Part shown: positions 26,577 through 34,099 of the stretch, one piece after another
How positions within the stretch are numbered: the stretch's first letter is position 1
Layout: every line of letters starts with the position of its first letter
Source: JBMNCQ01 sp049366715
Lineage (GTDB): Bacteria > Bacillota > Peptococcia > Peptococcales > BICA1-8
DNA: 64,000 bases
Reading direction: 5' to 3'
Assembly (NCBI GenBank): GCA_049366715.1
Contig: JBMNCQ010000054.1
Span: 186,001 to 250,000 of the forward strand
Notes under the pieces: model-generated
Seen by the model: the letters and a program-made list of their open reading frames with translations, nothing else
Told to the model about the DNA's origin: nothing
Database searches by the model: none
Made by a program: the position numbers and the translations under genes

Positions 26577-27169
26577 TTAATGACATCTTTTAGTTTTAAT
26601 TAGTGTTATTGTGCCATCCGAATGTAAGAACCCTATTAAACCGGTTTGTGACTTACTGTTAATTAGTAACAATGGTTTAAAGTCTTTTTCCTCTATTCCA
26701 TCAATACAATATGCCCTAGCGAACGCTCTGCCTAATTCTTTTGCTATTCCTTTGAATTTCCCGTCATCTACATCCGGAATCCAGGCATTAAATTGATATT
26801 CCTTTTAGCAATTTTATCGTGGGCATTTTTTATTTTCTTTCTGAAACAGTTTTTCCTGACTTTTACCTGTATTTTTCACTTCGTCTTTCTGTTCATCATT
26901 TATATGAAGTCTTTTAATAAATTCTTCATTTGTGAAATCCATTTTTGAAAACATATGTGCATTTTCTTTGATTTATAAATCCATAGTAATTGAAAAAATT
27001 CGTAAAATAGGGCATAATCCTCAACCTGTTTTATAAAATGACTATGTCGGTAAAAATCGTCTTGCTTTAAAATTTCGGAATATTTTTCAATACTTAATAC
27101 AGTAATTCCTATAATAAGCTGCTCGTTATCGAGCTTGGACAGCTCTATATAATGAGCGTCCTTGAACAA
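26577..27169 (-). pseudogene. Decayed minus-strand gene(s), unknown function
   Basis: Several open stretches follow each other on the minus strand in changing frames: FKDAHYIELSKLDNEQLIIG (starting near 27169), MDFTNEEFIKRLHINDEQK (near 26940), and FNAWIPDVDDGKFKGIAKEL running to SDGTITLIKTKRCH at 26577. The amino-acid composition is protein-like throughout, but there are at least two frameshifts. No family is recognised. The block looks like one or two genes decaying together with the peptidase fragment upstream. Confidence 0.5.
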
Positions 27170-27310
27170 TAATCTCTAAATTACCCTCTTCTCCTTCTCA
27201 GGGATCTATTGCTTTAAAATCATATAGAGTAGGGTCTATTGAATTATAATAACCTGTTATTACTACATAGTGAGTATAGGGACTATTAGAACGGGTTTTT
27301 CAGCAGATAA
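27170..27310 (-). pseudogene. C39-like cysteine peptidase remnant
   Basis: The minus strand encodes SPYTHYVVITGYYNSIDP, then YDFKAIDP, then TGA, then EGEEGNLEIIVQG. HYVVITGY with a downstream DPWxG is the catalytic-histidine region of papain-like/C39-type peptidases; here TGA stands where TGG (Trp) is expected. The N-terminal half with the catalytic cysteine is absent. It lies just downstream, on the minus strand, of a diverged copy of the agr-associated promoter block. Confidence 0.5.
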
Positions 27311-27345
27311 GTATAATAGGTTTATCTTCATCTACCTAATCATAA

Positions 27346-27592
27346 ATAGCTTGTCTATAGATTTTCCTATTAGTACATATTCGAATTTAATCCCCAAAAA
27401 AGTCTATTTGATCAATTTTTTTGAATAAGGAGTGGTATGGAATTGATTGTCAAGAGGTGAAAGAACAGAAGTTTCTTTTGCGATATTGCATAATAAGTCG
27501 AATAATGTAGTAATTTTTGTAAAGGATTAAAAAAATTTGGGAAAGAAATTAAAAAATAGAAGGCTGTTATTATCACAGGAGGAAAATATGAT
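27346..27592. promoter_or_regulatory. Upstream region of the agr locus, homologous to the region before copy 2
   Basis: CTTGTCTATAGATTTTCCTA (27350-27369) matches 33515-33534. The later stretch GTAGTAATTTTTGTAAA...GGGAAAGAAATTAAAAAATAGAAG matches 33620-33676 with changes. The TTAAATA-type boxes seen at 33532-33581 are present only in eroded form here. AGGAGG before 27593 is the ribosome-binding site of the first gene. Confidence 0.55.
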
Positions 27593-28075
27593 ATGATCCA
27601 TCCTATTTCCTGGTATATTGTCCTAACGGTTAGTATACCTGAGACATTTTTATTTTTATCGCTGGGTTTTAATCTTTTCAATATCCCTATAAGCAATAAT
27701 GATAAATTAATTTTATCAGTTTTCAGTGGGGTATTATCCTATTTTATCAGGAAGATCCCTTTTCTTTTTGGGGTCCATACATTTATAATTTTAATAACTT
27801 TAGTAGTGTTTTCCAGATTGTTTTACAAAATCGGTTTTGTTCAATCTTTTATCTGCATTTTTACAGGGATTATCATTGTAGGAATTTTACAAGGTATTAC
27901 GCTGCCTGCTCTTATAGAGATATGTGGAATAAATGTCAATGAGGCCGGGGACAAGCCCTGGATAGATTTTATCCTCTTTCTGCCTTCCGGGTTAATCATG
28001 ACGCTATTGTACTATCTAAGCAAAAGATTTAATTTTATATTATACGATTTAAAAATATATTATAAAGGTTGCTAA
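27593..28075 (+). CDS. Integral membrane protein heading the agr-type locus
   Basis: 160 residues with about five hydrophobic segments (around residues 5-30, 38-55, 60-78, 84-106 and 124-145) and a lysine/tyrosine-rich end. No enzyme motif is seen. It is followed after 6 bp by a GHKL kinase whose own sensory part has only two helices. A reasonable inference is that it supplies extra sensory membrane helices or a partner subunit, as AgrC kinases normally carry five to seven helices. CACAGGAGGAAAATATG places the start. No homology is recognised with certainty. Confidence 0.7.
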   Translation: MIHPISWYIVLTVSIPETFLFLSLGFNLFNIPISNNDKLILSVFSGVLSYFIRKIPFLFGVHTFIILITLVVFSRLFYKIGFVQSFICIFTGIIIVGILQGITLPALIEICGINVNEAGDKPWIDFILFLPSGLIMTLLYYLSKRFNFILYDLKIYYKGC

Positions 28076-28081
28076 GCCCCA

Positions 28082-28921
28082 ATGGAAAACATAGCTATTG
28101 TTTTAACAGTTCTCATGCAAACTTTTCTCATTATCGTTATGAACCACTATATTTATATCCTCGATAATCCGGCAGCTTTAAAAATGCTCCTTCCTTTTAT
28201 TAACCTGTTGATGATTTTACTGATAAGCTTTTTATTAATTTCAATAAAAAAATTAGAAAACAATGCCCGGAGAAAAGTAGAAATCAATTTGTTACGGGAC
28301 CATCTTAAGCAGATTGAAAGCCTACTTTTTTCAATGCAAACCCAGAAGCATGACCATACCAAGCATATTCAAACCCTTCAGGCCATGATTCATTTAGGAG
28401 AAATTGCAGAAGCTGAAAAATATATTGACGGTATTGCCGAAAGTTACTGGTATATGCAGGATATTATTAATGTAGGGCATCCTGCTTTGACTGCACTACT
28501 AAACAGCAAAAGGAAAGTAGCGGAAATTAAAAAAATCGAGTTCGATTTTAGCGTAAAATGTGACGTTTCCCAAATTCATATACCTTCCTGGGATTTATGC
28601 AGTATTATCGCTAACTTATTAGATAATGCTTTTGAGGCAGTTACCGGTAATAACGGTCATAAACGGGTTGGCATGGAAATTAAATTAGAGGACCATCTCT
28701 ATCAGATTTATGTTTACAATAATGGTCCCAGGTTAACTTTAGCAGAAAAAAGAAGAATATTTGACCTGGGTTATACTACAAAAGATTCTATTGGTAGAGG
28801 CTATGGGCTTTACCTGGTACAAAAGCTGGTACAAAACTACCAGGGGGAGATTCAAATCATTTCGGAAGATAAGACTACTTTTATAGTTTCAATTCCCCGG
28901 AAGGAGAAAGAATATGATTAA
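28082..28921 (+). CDS. GHKL sensor histidine kinase (AgrC/ComD type)
   Basis: 279 residues. Two N-terminal membrane helices (about 5-27 and 36-55) are followed by a coiled segment, an H-box with QKHDHTKHI (phospho-acceptor His near residue 90), the N-box NLLDNAFEAV near 180 and the glycine box GRGYGLYLVQKLV near 240. This is the GHKL class of quorum-sensing kinases. Its stop overlaps the start of the AgrB gene by 8 bp. It is the only kinase of the locus, and the duplicated regulator downstream has none of its own. Confidence 0.88.
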   Translation: MENIAIVLTVLMQTFLIIVMNHYIYILDNPAALKMLLPFINLLMILLISFLLISIKKLENNARRKVEINLLRDHLKQIESLLFSMQTQKHDHTKHIQTLQAMIHLGEIAEAEKYIDGIAESYWYMQDIINVGHPALTALLNSKRKVAEIKKIEFDFSVKCDVSQIHIPSWDLCSIIANLLDNAFEAVTGNNGHKRVGMEIKLEDHLYQIYVYNNGPRLTLAEKRRIFDLGYTTKDSIGRGYGLYLVQKLVQNYQGEIQIISEDKTTFIVSIPRKEKEYD

Positions 28922-29546
28922 AAGTATTTCCGCAAGACTGGCCGGATGGTTAGGAAAACAGCTGGCCGCCAAGGAAGAGGAATTAGAAGTGTATGCTTAT
29001 GGACTGGAAATTATGCTGGGTGGAATCTTTAAAATAGGGTTACTTTTATTAATAGCTGGTCAATTAAATATCTTAGGGACGACTATCCTTTGTACGGTGG
29101 GATTTGTGGGAATCAGATTTTTTGGCGGAGGTGTGCATCTATGTACTTACACCAGATGTTTAGCAGGAAGTATATCTGTCCTCTTAGTACTGGGGAAAAT
29201 TGCTGCTTATAAGTTGAGTTTAAGTATCTTGTGGCTGTGTATTTTAATAACGGCAATCTTGGGAGTTTATTCCATTATCAAATGGGTGCCCGCCGGGACC
29301 CGGAAAAAAACTGTAACTGACTCCGGATTACGAATTAAGCAGAAAATAAAAACCTTTGTTCTATTGACTGTCTATCTGGTTATAACATTGGTTTTTGTAC
29401 TGTATCAGCTGGTTTCTTTGGCTTTTTCCCTGGTATTTGGGGTTCTAGCCGGACTTTTCTTGCTTACCCCTAGCGGTTATTTTTTTATGCAAAGCCTGGA
29501 TAACCTGCTGGATTTATTAGATCAGAAAAAGATGCTGATTGGCTAA
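28914..29546 (+). CDS. agrB: AgrB-like peptide-processing membrane protease
   Basis: 210 residues with four to six membrane helices. The accessory gene regulator B motif RFFGGGVHLCTYTRC contains the catalytic His75 and Cys82, seven residues apart as in Staphylococcus AgrB. AgrB cleaves the C-terminal tail of AgrD and closes the (thio)lactone ring. The gene overlaps the kinase gene and is followed by the AgrD-like peptide gene 236 bp downstream. Confidence 0.92.
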   Translation: MIKSISARLAGWLGKQLAAKEEELEVYAYGLEIMLGGIFKIGLLLLIAGQLNILGTTILCTVGFVGIRFFGGGVHLCTYTRCLAGSISVLLVLGKIAAYKLSLSILWLCILITAILGVYSIIKWVPAGTRKKTVTDSGLRIKQKIKTFVLLTVYLVITLVFVLYQLVSLAFSLVFGVLAGLFLLTPSGYFFMQSLDNLLDLLDQKKMLIG

Positions 29547-29592
29547 ATAGGTGCTATTTTGTACTAAATAGACCGGAATACGTACTAAATAG
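29543..29592 (+). promoter_or_regulatory. Three CTAAATAG boxes at 21-bp spacing before agrD (operator)
   Basis: CTAAATAG occurs at 29543-29550, 29564-29571 and 29585-29592; the last two are parts of a 13-bp direct repeat GTACTAAATAGAC. Exact 21-bp spacing puts the boxes on one DNA face, as for LytTR-domain regulators, which bind pairs of direct repeats. A possible promoter follows (TTGAGG 29611-29616, 17 bp, TAATGT). The first box overlaps the agrB stop codon. Confidence 0.75.
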
Positions 29593-29782
29593 ACAAAACA
29601 GGGGGAATTTTTGAGGAAATAGCGAAGACTATTTAATGTCATAGGCGATTACAAAATATCGGTAATGGCTAAAGTCGCTGGCGACAATTAAGTACTAGTC
29701 AAAAAGTTAAATAATGAGGAAATAGCAGGAGATTTCAGATCTGCGATCGTCTATGAAGTATTTAGGGAAGGGGGTAGGTAGG

Positions 29783-29917
29783 ATGCGATATATAACCAAA
29801 TTTGCTTCTTTTTTGGCCGGTCTGGCGGTACTGGTAGCCGGCATAGGAATAGGCCCTAATAGTGTATGGTTTTGTTACGAACCGGATATTCCCCGGAGTC
29901 TGAAAGATAAGGATTGA
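29783..29917 (+). CDS. agrD: AgrD-like cyclic autoinducer peptide precursor, copy 1
   Basis: 44 residues, with GGGTAGGTAGG before the ATG. An amphipathic/hydrophobic N-terminal half (MRYITKFASFLAGLAVLVAG) is followed by SVWFC and a charged tail YEPDIPRSLKDKD with the conserved EPxxP pattern cut by AgrB. Aligned on the EPxxP tail, the ring position that is usually cysteine falls on Ser27. The mature ring would then be Ser-Val-Trp-Phe-Cys closed as a lactone. Cys31, directly before the tail, is the only cysteine. An identical second gene lies at 33960. Confidence 0.88.
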   Translation: MRYITKFASFLAGLAVLVAGIGIGPNSVWFCYEPDIPRSLKDKD

Positions 29918-29922
29918 GTCGT

Positions 29923-30648
29923 ATGGTTAATATTTTACTTTTAGAAGATGAAGCATATACCAGAAAGTTTTTTAAACAGCTATTGCTGAATAATCCTTTA
30001 ATAGCCAATGTCTATGATACGTCCAGTTGCCGGGAAGCTGTTAAACTGGCGGAGAAGCATAAGCCAGAAATTGCGATGTTGGATATTGAACTGGGGGCAG
30101 CAGAGGCTATGAATGGATTGGAAGTGGCTAAAATCATCACTAGTCTTTTACCGGAGACAATCTTTGTTTTTGTTACGGGTTATACTAAGTACGCCATTGA
30201 CTCCTTTGCTGTTCACCCTTTTGACTATATTGTAAAGCCGGTTAATAAAGAGCGCATTTCTGAGGTTATCGTTAAAATTGTCAACCGGTTGAATAATTCT
30301 GTTACCTCACAAAAGGAAAATAAGCTGACTTTAAAAAATAAGGAGGAGACGTATTTTGTTAAACCTGGGGATGTTATCTTTATTGAAAGGAACTCCAGGG
30401 ATACCCTTGTTCATACAAAATATGGTATATATATTGTCAGTGAAAACCTGAATAATTTGGAAAAGATTCTGGGAGATAACTTTTTACGGGTGCATCAGTC
30501 CTTTTTAATAAATTTGGAAAAAATCAAAATGATCAAAAGTCTCGGTAACAGATCTTTTGATATTGAATTTTTGGAATATAATAAAAATGCATCCATGAGT
30601 AGATATAAATTTGAAGAGTTTAAAGAAAAATTCGCTCCGTTACTGTAG
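29923..30648 (+). CDS. LytTR response regulator (AgrA-like), copy 1
   Basis: 241 residues from the ATG at 29923; a TTG at 29914 overlapping the agrD stop is possible. The receiver domain (1-120) has the acidic pocket LLLEDE and the phospho-acceptor Asp in AMLDIEL near residue 53. The C-terminal LytTR DNA-binding domain (about 140-240) has FLRVHQSFLINLEKI. It is the expected output of the upstream GHKL kinase, probably acting at the 21-bp-spaced boxes. It is duplicated exactly at 34100. Confidence 0.93.
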   Translation: MVNILLLEDEAYTRKFFKQLLLNNPLIANVYDTSSCREAVKLAEKHKPEIAMLDIELGAAEAMNGLEVAKIITSLLPETIFVFVTGYTKYAIDSFAVHPFDYIVKPVNKERISEVIVKIVNRLNNSVTSQKENKLTLKNKEETYFVKPGDVIFIERNSRDTLVHTKYGIYIVSENLNNLEKILGDNFLRVHQSFLINLEKIKMIKSLGNRSFDIEFLEYNKNASMSRYKFEEFKEKFAPLL

Positions 30649-30925
30649 GCGAATTTGAATGTCTTACATTTGACAATGTGATTATAATAAAAATTAAGTT
30701 TTTAATAAGGATAGGTTTAATCTGCGGTTCTACTATGGTAATTGATAGTACAGCTATGGAACCACCTGCAGGTTCTACATCTGGATTATTTGCGCTGGGA
30801 TTCCAGCACATAAATCCATTATACGGAGCGTCTTTTATCGGGGATCATGAATGCACAATTCGGCTCAGCGTATTCAATTGTAAAGAAAATCATGTTATTA
30901 TAAAAATTATAAAAGGAGGTATATT

Positions 30926-31092
30926 ATGCCTATATTTTTTATATATACACCATTTTAAGTACATGGTATGGGAAATTTTATTTCTCTTTTATGAAGATGC
31001 GACCGATAATTAATATCTTTATTGACTTAGCTGTATTAGTATTCGTTTTTAGAATATACCAAATATTAAATAACAATTCTAGGTTAACATGA
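30926..31092 (+). pseudogene. Possible small membrane protein, one base short at a T6 tract
   Basis: AAAAGGAGGT gives a strong ribosome-binding site for the ATG at 30926, but the frame stops after ten codons (MPIFFIYTPF). With one more T in the T6 tract (30935-30940) it would continue as YIYTILSTWYGKFYFSFMKM and on to FIDLAVLVFVFRIYQIL, a 55-residue protein with one or two membrane helices. It would end at 31092, three bases before the terminator stem. No homology is recognised. Confidence 0.45.
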
Positions 31093-31094
31093 TT

Positions 31095-31127
31095 ACTAAA
31101 AAAGAGGCTTAAAGACTCTTTTTTAGT
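31095..31127. terminator. Bidirectional terminator
   Basis: ACTAAAAAAGAG (31095-31106) and CTCTTTTTTAGT (31116-31127) form a perfect 12-bp stem. It would work for the small gene on the plus strand and for the fragment ending at 31123 on the minus strand. Confidence 0.85.
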
Positions 31128-31430
31128 ATACTATTGGGGTAACGTCATATGCTTTCCCATCTGCCCCTGCAAAAGTTCCTTGAACTTGTGCATCTTTTAT
31201 GGTTAACTCAAGACGAGCAAGACCTGATTGTAATGGTTGTCCATTATCCCATATTGTGAACTCACAGGTTAGTTCTAAATTAGCAGGTTTAGTCGAAGTT
31301 TCATATTTATTTGTGATTTCAAAGGATTTTCGGGATATAGTTCGAGAATTGATTTAATATATCTGAAGTTATCAAAGCTACCAATTGACCTTTTTAAGAA
31401 CCTGCCTTTGACATATTTATGTTTATAAAG
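31123..31430 (-). pseudogene. 3' fragment of a minus-strand protein, unknown
   Basis: The minus strand reads SFDNFRYIKSILELYPE and then, after a shift at an A4 tract (one A short), SFEITNKYETSTKPANLELT, and runs through CEFTIWDNGQPLQSGLARLE to DVTPIVY and a stop at 31123. The 5' end is lost where the next plus-strand gene begins. It is protein-like, but no family is recognised. Confidence 0.5.
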
Positions 31431-31445
31431 GAGACTTCTTCAAAT

Positions 31446-32009
31446 ATGAATAAAAAAAATATTGTTATTATCATTTTATTTTTGGGTTTGGTTAGTATTT
31501 ATACTAATTATCTTAACATCATCCCGGAGGATTATTATGAAAAACAAATTGAACGTTTAATGAATGATGTGGATGATTATTCTCTAAAAATTAATACTAG
31601 AAGTTATGCCAAAATAGATAATTTAAATATTCTCCATTTTAAAAGAGGAGAACGGATTGGATATGCAATTTTTGAGGAAAAATTATTGTTCCGACCCCGA
31701 GTAAAAACAATAGAGATTGATAATAAGCTGGTCTATTCTTTTTTTTCTGAGTCGAATAAAGGTAAGTACTTCATTTTTTTGGGGGAAAATCCTCATAATA
31801 CAATTGATTACGTGAAAATATTTAATGACAAAAAAAATTTCATTGTTGATGTTGATAATGAAGGTACCTTTATACATTGTTTAAAAGTAGATACAGAAAA
31901 TATTTATGCAAAATATTATGACAAGAAAAACAGGAACATCAGCAATAACTTAAAAATAACAGGTGTCCCTATAAAATCTATTTATATTTCAAATCAAACT
32001 GAACGTTAA
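31446..32009 (+). CDS. Hypothetical membrane-anchored protein
   Basis: 187 residues from the ATG at 31446, with AAAGGAG upstream; an ATG at 31419 would place that site inside the gene. One N-terminal membrane helix (NIVIIILFLGLVSIYTNYL) is followed by a lysine-rich, mostly beta-type outer domain without recognised motifs. It has a very low GC content and stands alone between a terminator and a 540-bp non-coding stretch. It may be an accessory or horizontally acquired gene. Confidence 0.6.
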   Translation: MNKKNIVIIILFLGLVSIYTNYLNIIPEDYYEKQIERLMNDVDDYSLKINTRSYAKIDNLNILHFKRGERIGYAIFEEKLLFRPRVKTIEIDNKLVYSFFSESNKGKYFIFLGENPHNTIDYVKIFNDKKNFIVDVDNEGTFIHCLKVDTENIYAKYYDKKNRNISNNLKITGVPIKSIYISNQTER

Positions 32010-32550
32010 CTAAACTAATTACTATACTTTTCTCGCACCACTAAAAGGCTATCAGCATTAAATCGATAAGTTTTTTAAAGGAGCTAACCTGTTTACAATG
32101 AGTTAGGAGAAAGGAAAAAGTTGCAAAACTACTTTTTCCAAGTAGCTAGCAGCACTTCCTTTCATATCATAAAGAAATTGGAAAATAAAAAGTAGCCTTA
32201 AAATAACGGAGATTCAATTTGTCCTACCGAATTACTGATTTTAGGCACAGTTAACCAAGCCTTATAGATTTCAAGGATTAATTTCTACAAAATCCATTAA
32301 ATTCGCTATAATTTTTGGTGTATGGCTTTTTTATTGGCATAATTAAATTATATAGTTTCTGAGGCCTCTTTGGAGTTCGTAGTTATTTTTTTATATAAAA
32401 AAGAGCTAGTTACACAATGGACTTTTTTAGTCCATTGTGCAGCAGCCCCTTTTTAAAAAGATATGTTGCAGTAGAAATTTTCCACGCGCTCTGAGAATTA
32501 ACTTAGCATATAGGATTAGAGTAAACTATCCATTATGCAGGGGGTCATGA
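32010..32550. other. 540-bp spacer with two hairpins
   Basis: No gene is visible. GGAAAAAGT/ACTTTTTCC (about 32112-32138) and a perfect 11-bp stem CACAATGGACT/AGTCCATTGTG with a T5 loop (32413-32439) are present. The latter may end transcription of the minus-strand exported-protein gene or of the plus-strand gene before it. Confidence 0.5.
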
Positions 32551-33285
32551 CTACCATGTTTCGTTAGGCTTTAGTGTATAGTTACCACTACCATCACATT
32601 CTATGGTAGGTCTTGGTTTATCTGTATAACTAAATCCGGTCCATTTATATTTGAATTTACCTTTTGCCCAAATTTCTGCCTCAGAACCATCTAAAGCAGT
32701 GACTTCACCTCCATCATCACGATCAGTAACTGAAGTTATATATTTACTCCTTGTGTCAGAAGATGCCCAAGAAAGAGGAGAGACAATATTCACATCAGGG
32801 TCAAACATGAAGTTCCCAGTAATAGTTAAGTCATAAATAAAATCAGACCATACAAATTGTGCCCATATACAAGTAAGTGTTTGAGTTGTTTCTGTTGCAT
32901 TTATACCAACTTGTGGAACGACTTTTTCTATAATCTGTACAGTTGTTCTACCATCATTATAAAAAGTAATAAATAAGTTATTGGATATTTTAACAGTATT
33001 TTTAGTTATTGATTCTTCTTTTATTTTCATTGAATAAGAGCTTAATATGTTAGGGTTAGGATTCAAGTTCCTTAATAAACTATTAGCATAATAGGACTTT
33101 ATACTTTCAATAATATCTTTGGAATCCATTTGGTTAAGTGACTGCTTATGTAAATAATTAACTAAATTTCGATTAGTTTCTGTTAAAATGTTGCTAGGTT
33201 CAATTTTCGTCGAAGCAAAAGCCCCCCCGGAGAATACAGACATAACAAACAAAACAATTAATGTCAAACAGATTGATTTTTTCAC
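32551..33285 (-). CDS. Exported protein of unknown function
   Basis: 244 residues from a GTG at 33285 (minus strand), with GAGGAGG upstream. A clear signal peptide (MKKSICLTLIVLFVMSVFSG, cleavage after AFA) precedes an outer domain rich in Ser, Thr and aromatic residues with a tryptophan-rich C-terminal part (CIWAQFVWSDFIYDLTITGN; KFKYKWTGFSYTDKPRPTIE). No family is recognised. Its promoter region carries three TTAAATA-type boxes with 21-bp spacing like those before agrD. It is therefore a candidate target of the LytTR regulator: an exported factor, peptide-related protein or bacteriocin-like product. Confidence 0.75.
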   Translation of the reverse strand: MKKSICLTLIVLFVMSVFSGGAFASTKIEPSNILTETNRNLVNYLHKQSLNQMDSKDIIESIKSYYANSLLRNLNPNPNILSSYSMKIKEESITKNTVKISNNLFITFYNDGRTTVQIIEKVVPQVGINATETTQTLTCIWAQFVWSDFIYDLTITGNFMFDPDVNIVSPLSWASSDTRSKYITSVTDRDDGGEVTALDGSEAEIWAKGKFKYKWTGFSYTDKPRPTIECDGSGNYTLKPNETW

Positions 33286-33479
33286 TTTATTTCCTCCTCG
33301 TTATATTACATCTATTTTTTTAAATATATTAATTGGCTCTATTTATCGAATTTGATATGTGTTCAGCATTTTCATTTTATCTTAGAAGATAAGTTTTTGT
33401 CGTAAATTTTTCTACTCCTAATGATCCCTCCTTTCTAAAAAACTCAATAATACTTATTTTGAGAGGCCCCTCAAAAACT

Positions 33480-33508
33480 ATTATGTTAATTACACCTTAT
33501 CTAATCAA
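33480..33508 (-). promoter_or_regulatory. Promoter of the exported-protein gene
   Basis: On the minus strand TTGATT (33508-33503) and CATAAT (33485-33480) are 17 bp apart. The predicted leader to the GTG at 33285 is about 190 bases long and contains a small inverted repeat TTTTGAG-AGGCCC-CTCAAAA (33456-33475 region). Confidence 0.6.
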
Positions 33509-33531
33509 AATATGCTTGTCTATAGATTTTC

Positions 33532-33581
33532 CTATTTAACCCATATTCGTGTCTATTTAAGCCAAAAATAAGCTTATTTAA
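33532..33581 (-). promoter_or_regulatory. Three TTAAATA boxes at 21-bp spacing (operator of the exported-protein gene)
   Basis: Plus-strand CTATTTAA at 33532-33539 and 33553-33560 and TTATTTAA at 33574-33581 read TTAAATA(G/A) on the minus strand, each exactly 21 bp apart. They end 23 bp upstream of the -35 box. Sequence and spacing match the boxes before agrD, in the same orientation relative to the gene. Confidence 0.7.
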
Positions 33582-33719
33582 CCAGGCTATTTTTATGAGC
33601 TGTATTAAAAAATATAATATCGTAGTAATTTTGTAAATGAACATAAAGTCTGGGGAAAGAAATAAAAAATAGAAGACAGCTATTATGGGTTTATTAGATC
33701 AGAAAAAGATGCTGATTGG

Positions 33720-33769
33720 CTAAATAGGTGCTATTTTGTACTAAATAGACCGGAATACGTACTAAATAG
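33720..33769 (+). promoter_or_regulatory. Three CTAAATAG boxes before agrD copy 2
   Basis: CTAAATAG at 33720-33727, 33741-33748 and 33762-33769, identical to copy 1. Confidence 0.75.
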
Positions 33770-33959
33770 ACAAAACAGGGGGAATTTTTGAGGAAATAGC
33801 GAAGACTATTTAATGTCATAGGCGATTACAAAATATCGGTAATGGCTAAAGTCGCTGGCGACAATTAAGTACTAGTCAAAAAGTTAAATAATGAGGAAAT
33901 AGCAGGAGATTTCAGATCTGCGATCGTCTATGAAGTATTTAGGGAAGGGGGTAGGTAGG

Positions 33960-34094
33960 ATGCGATATATAACCAAATTTGCTTCTTTTTTGGCCGGTCT
34001 GGCGGTACTGGTAGCCGGCATAGGAATAGGCCCTAATAGTGTATGGTTTTGTTACGAACCGGATATTCCCCGGAGTCTGAAAGATAAGGATTGA
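33960..34094 (+). CDS. agrD: AgrD-like cyclic autoinducer peptide precursor, copy 2
   Basis: 44 residues identical to copy 1, with the same ribosome-binding site and the same SVWFC-YEPDIP core. Being identical, it would give the same signal and could be processed only by the single AgrB encoded 4.4 kb upstream. A second dose of signal precursor without its own AgrB or kinase is unusual. Confidence 0.87.
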   Translation: MRYITKFASFLAGLAVLVAGIGIGPNSVWFCYEPDIPRSLKDKD

Positions 34095-34099
34095 GTCGT

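Larger units (their letters stand above)
29513..30657 (+). repeat. Direct repeat, copy 1 (1145 bp)
   Basis: By reading both copies this block matches 33690-34834 without a visible difference (offset 4177). It holds the last 11 agrB codons, the three-box operator, agrD and the complete response-regulator gene. Confidence 0.93.

Noticed and set aside
26332..26796. Plus-strand small frames of 61-63 residues after lpdA
   Set aside because: They are antisense to protein-like but broken minus-strand frames, and neither has a ribosome-binding site.
30678..31013. 111-residue plus-strand frame after the first response regulator
   Set aside because: GTG start without RBS, and the strong RBS at 30911-30920 lies inside it and serves a different frame.
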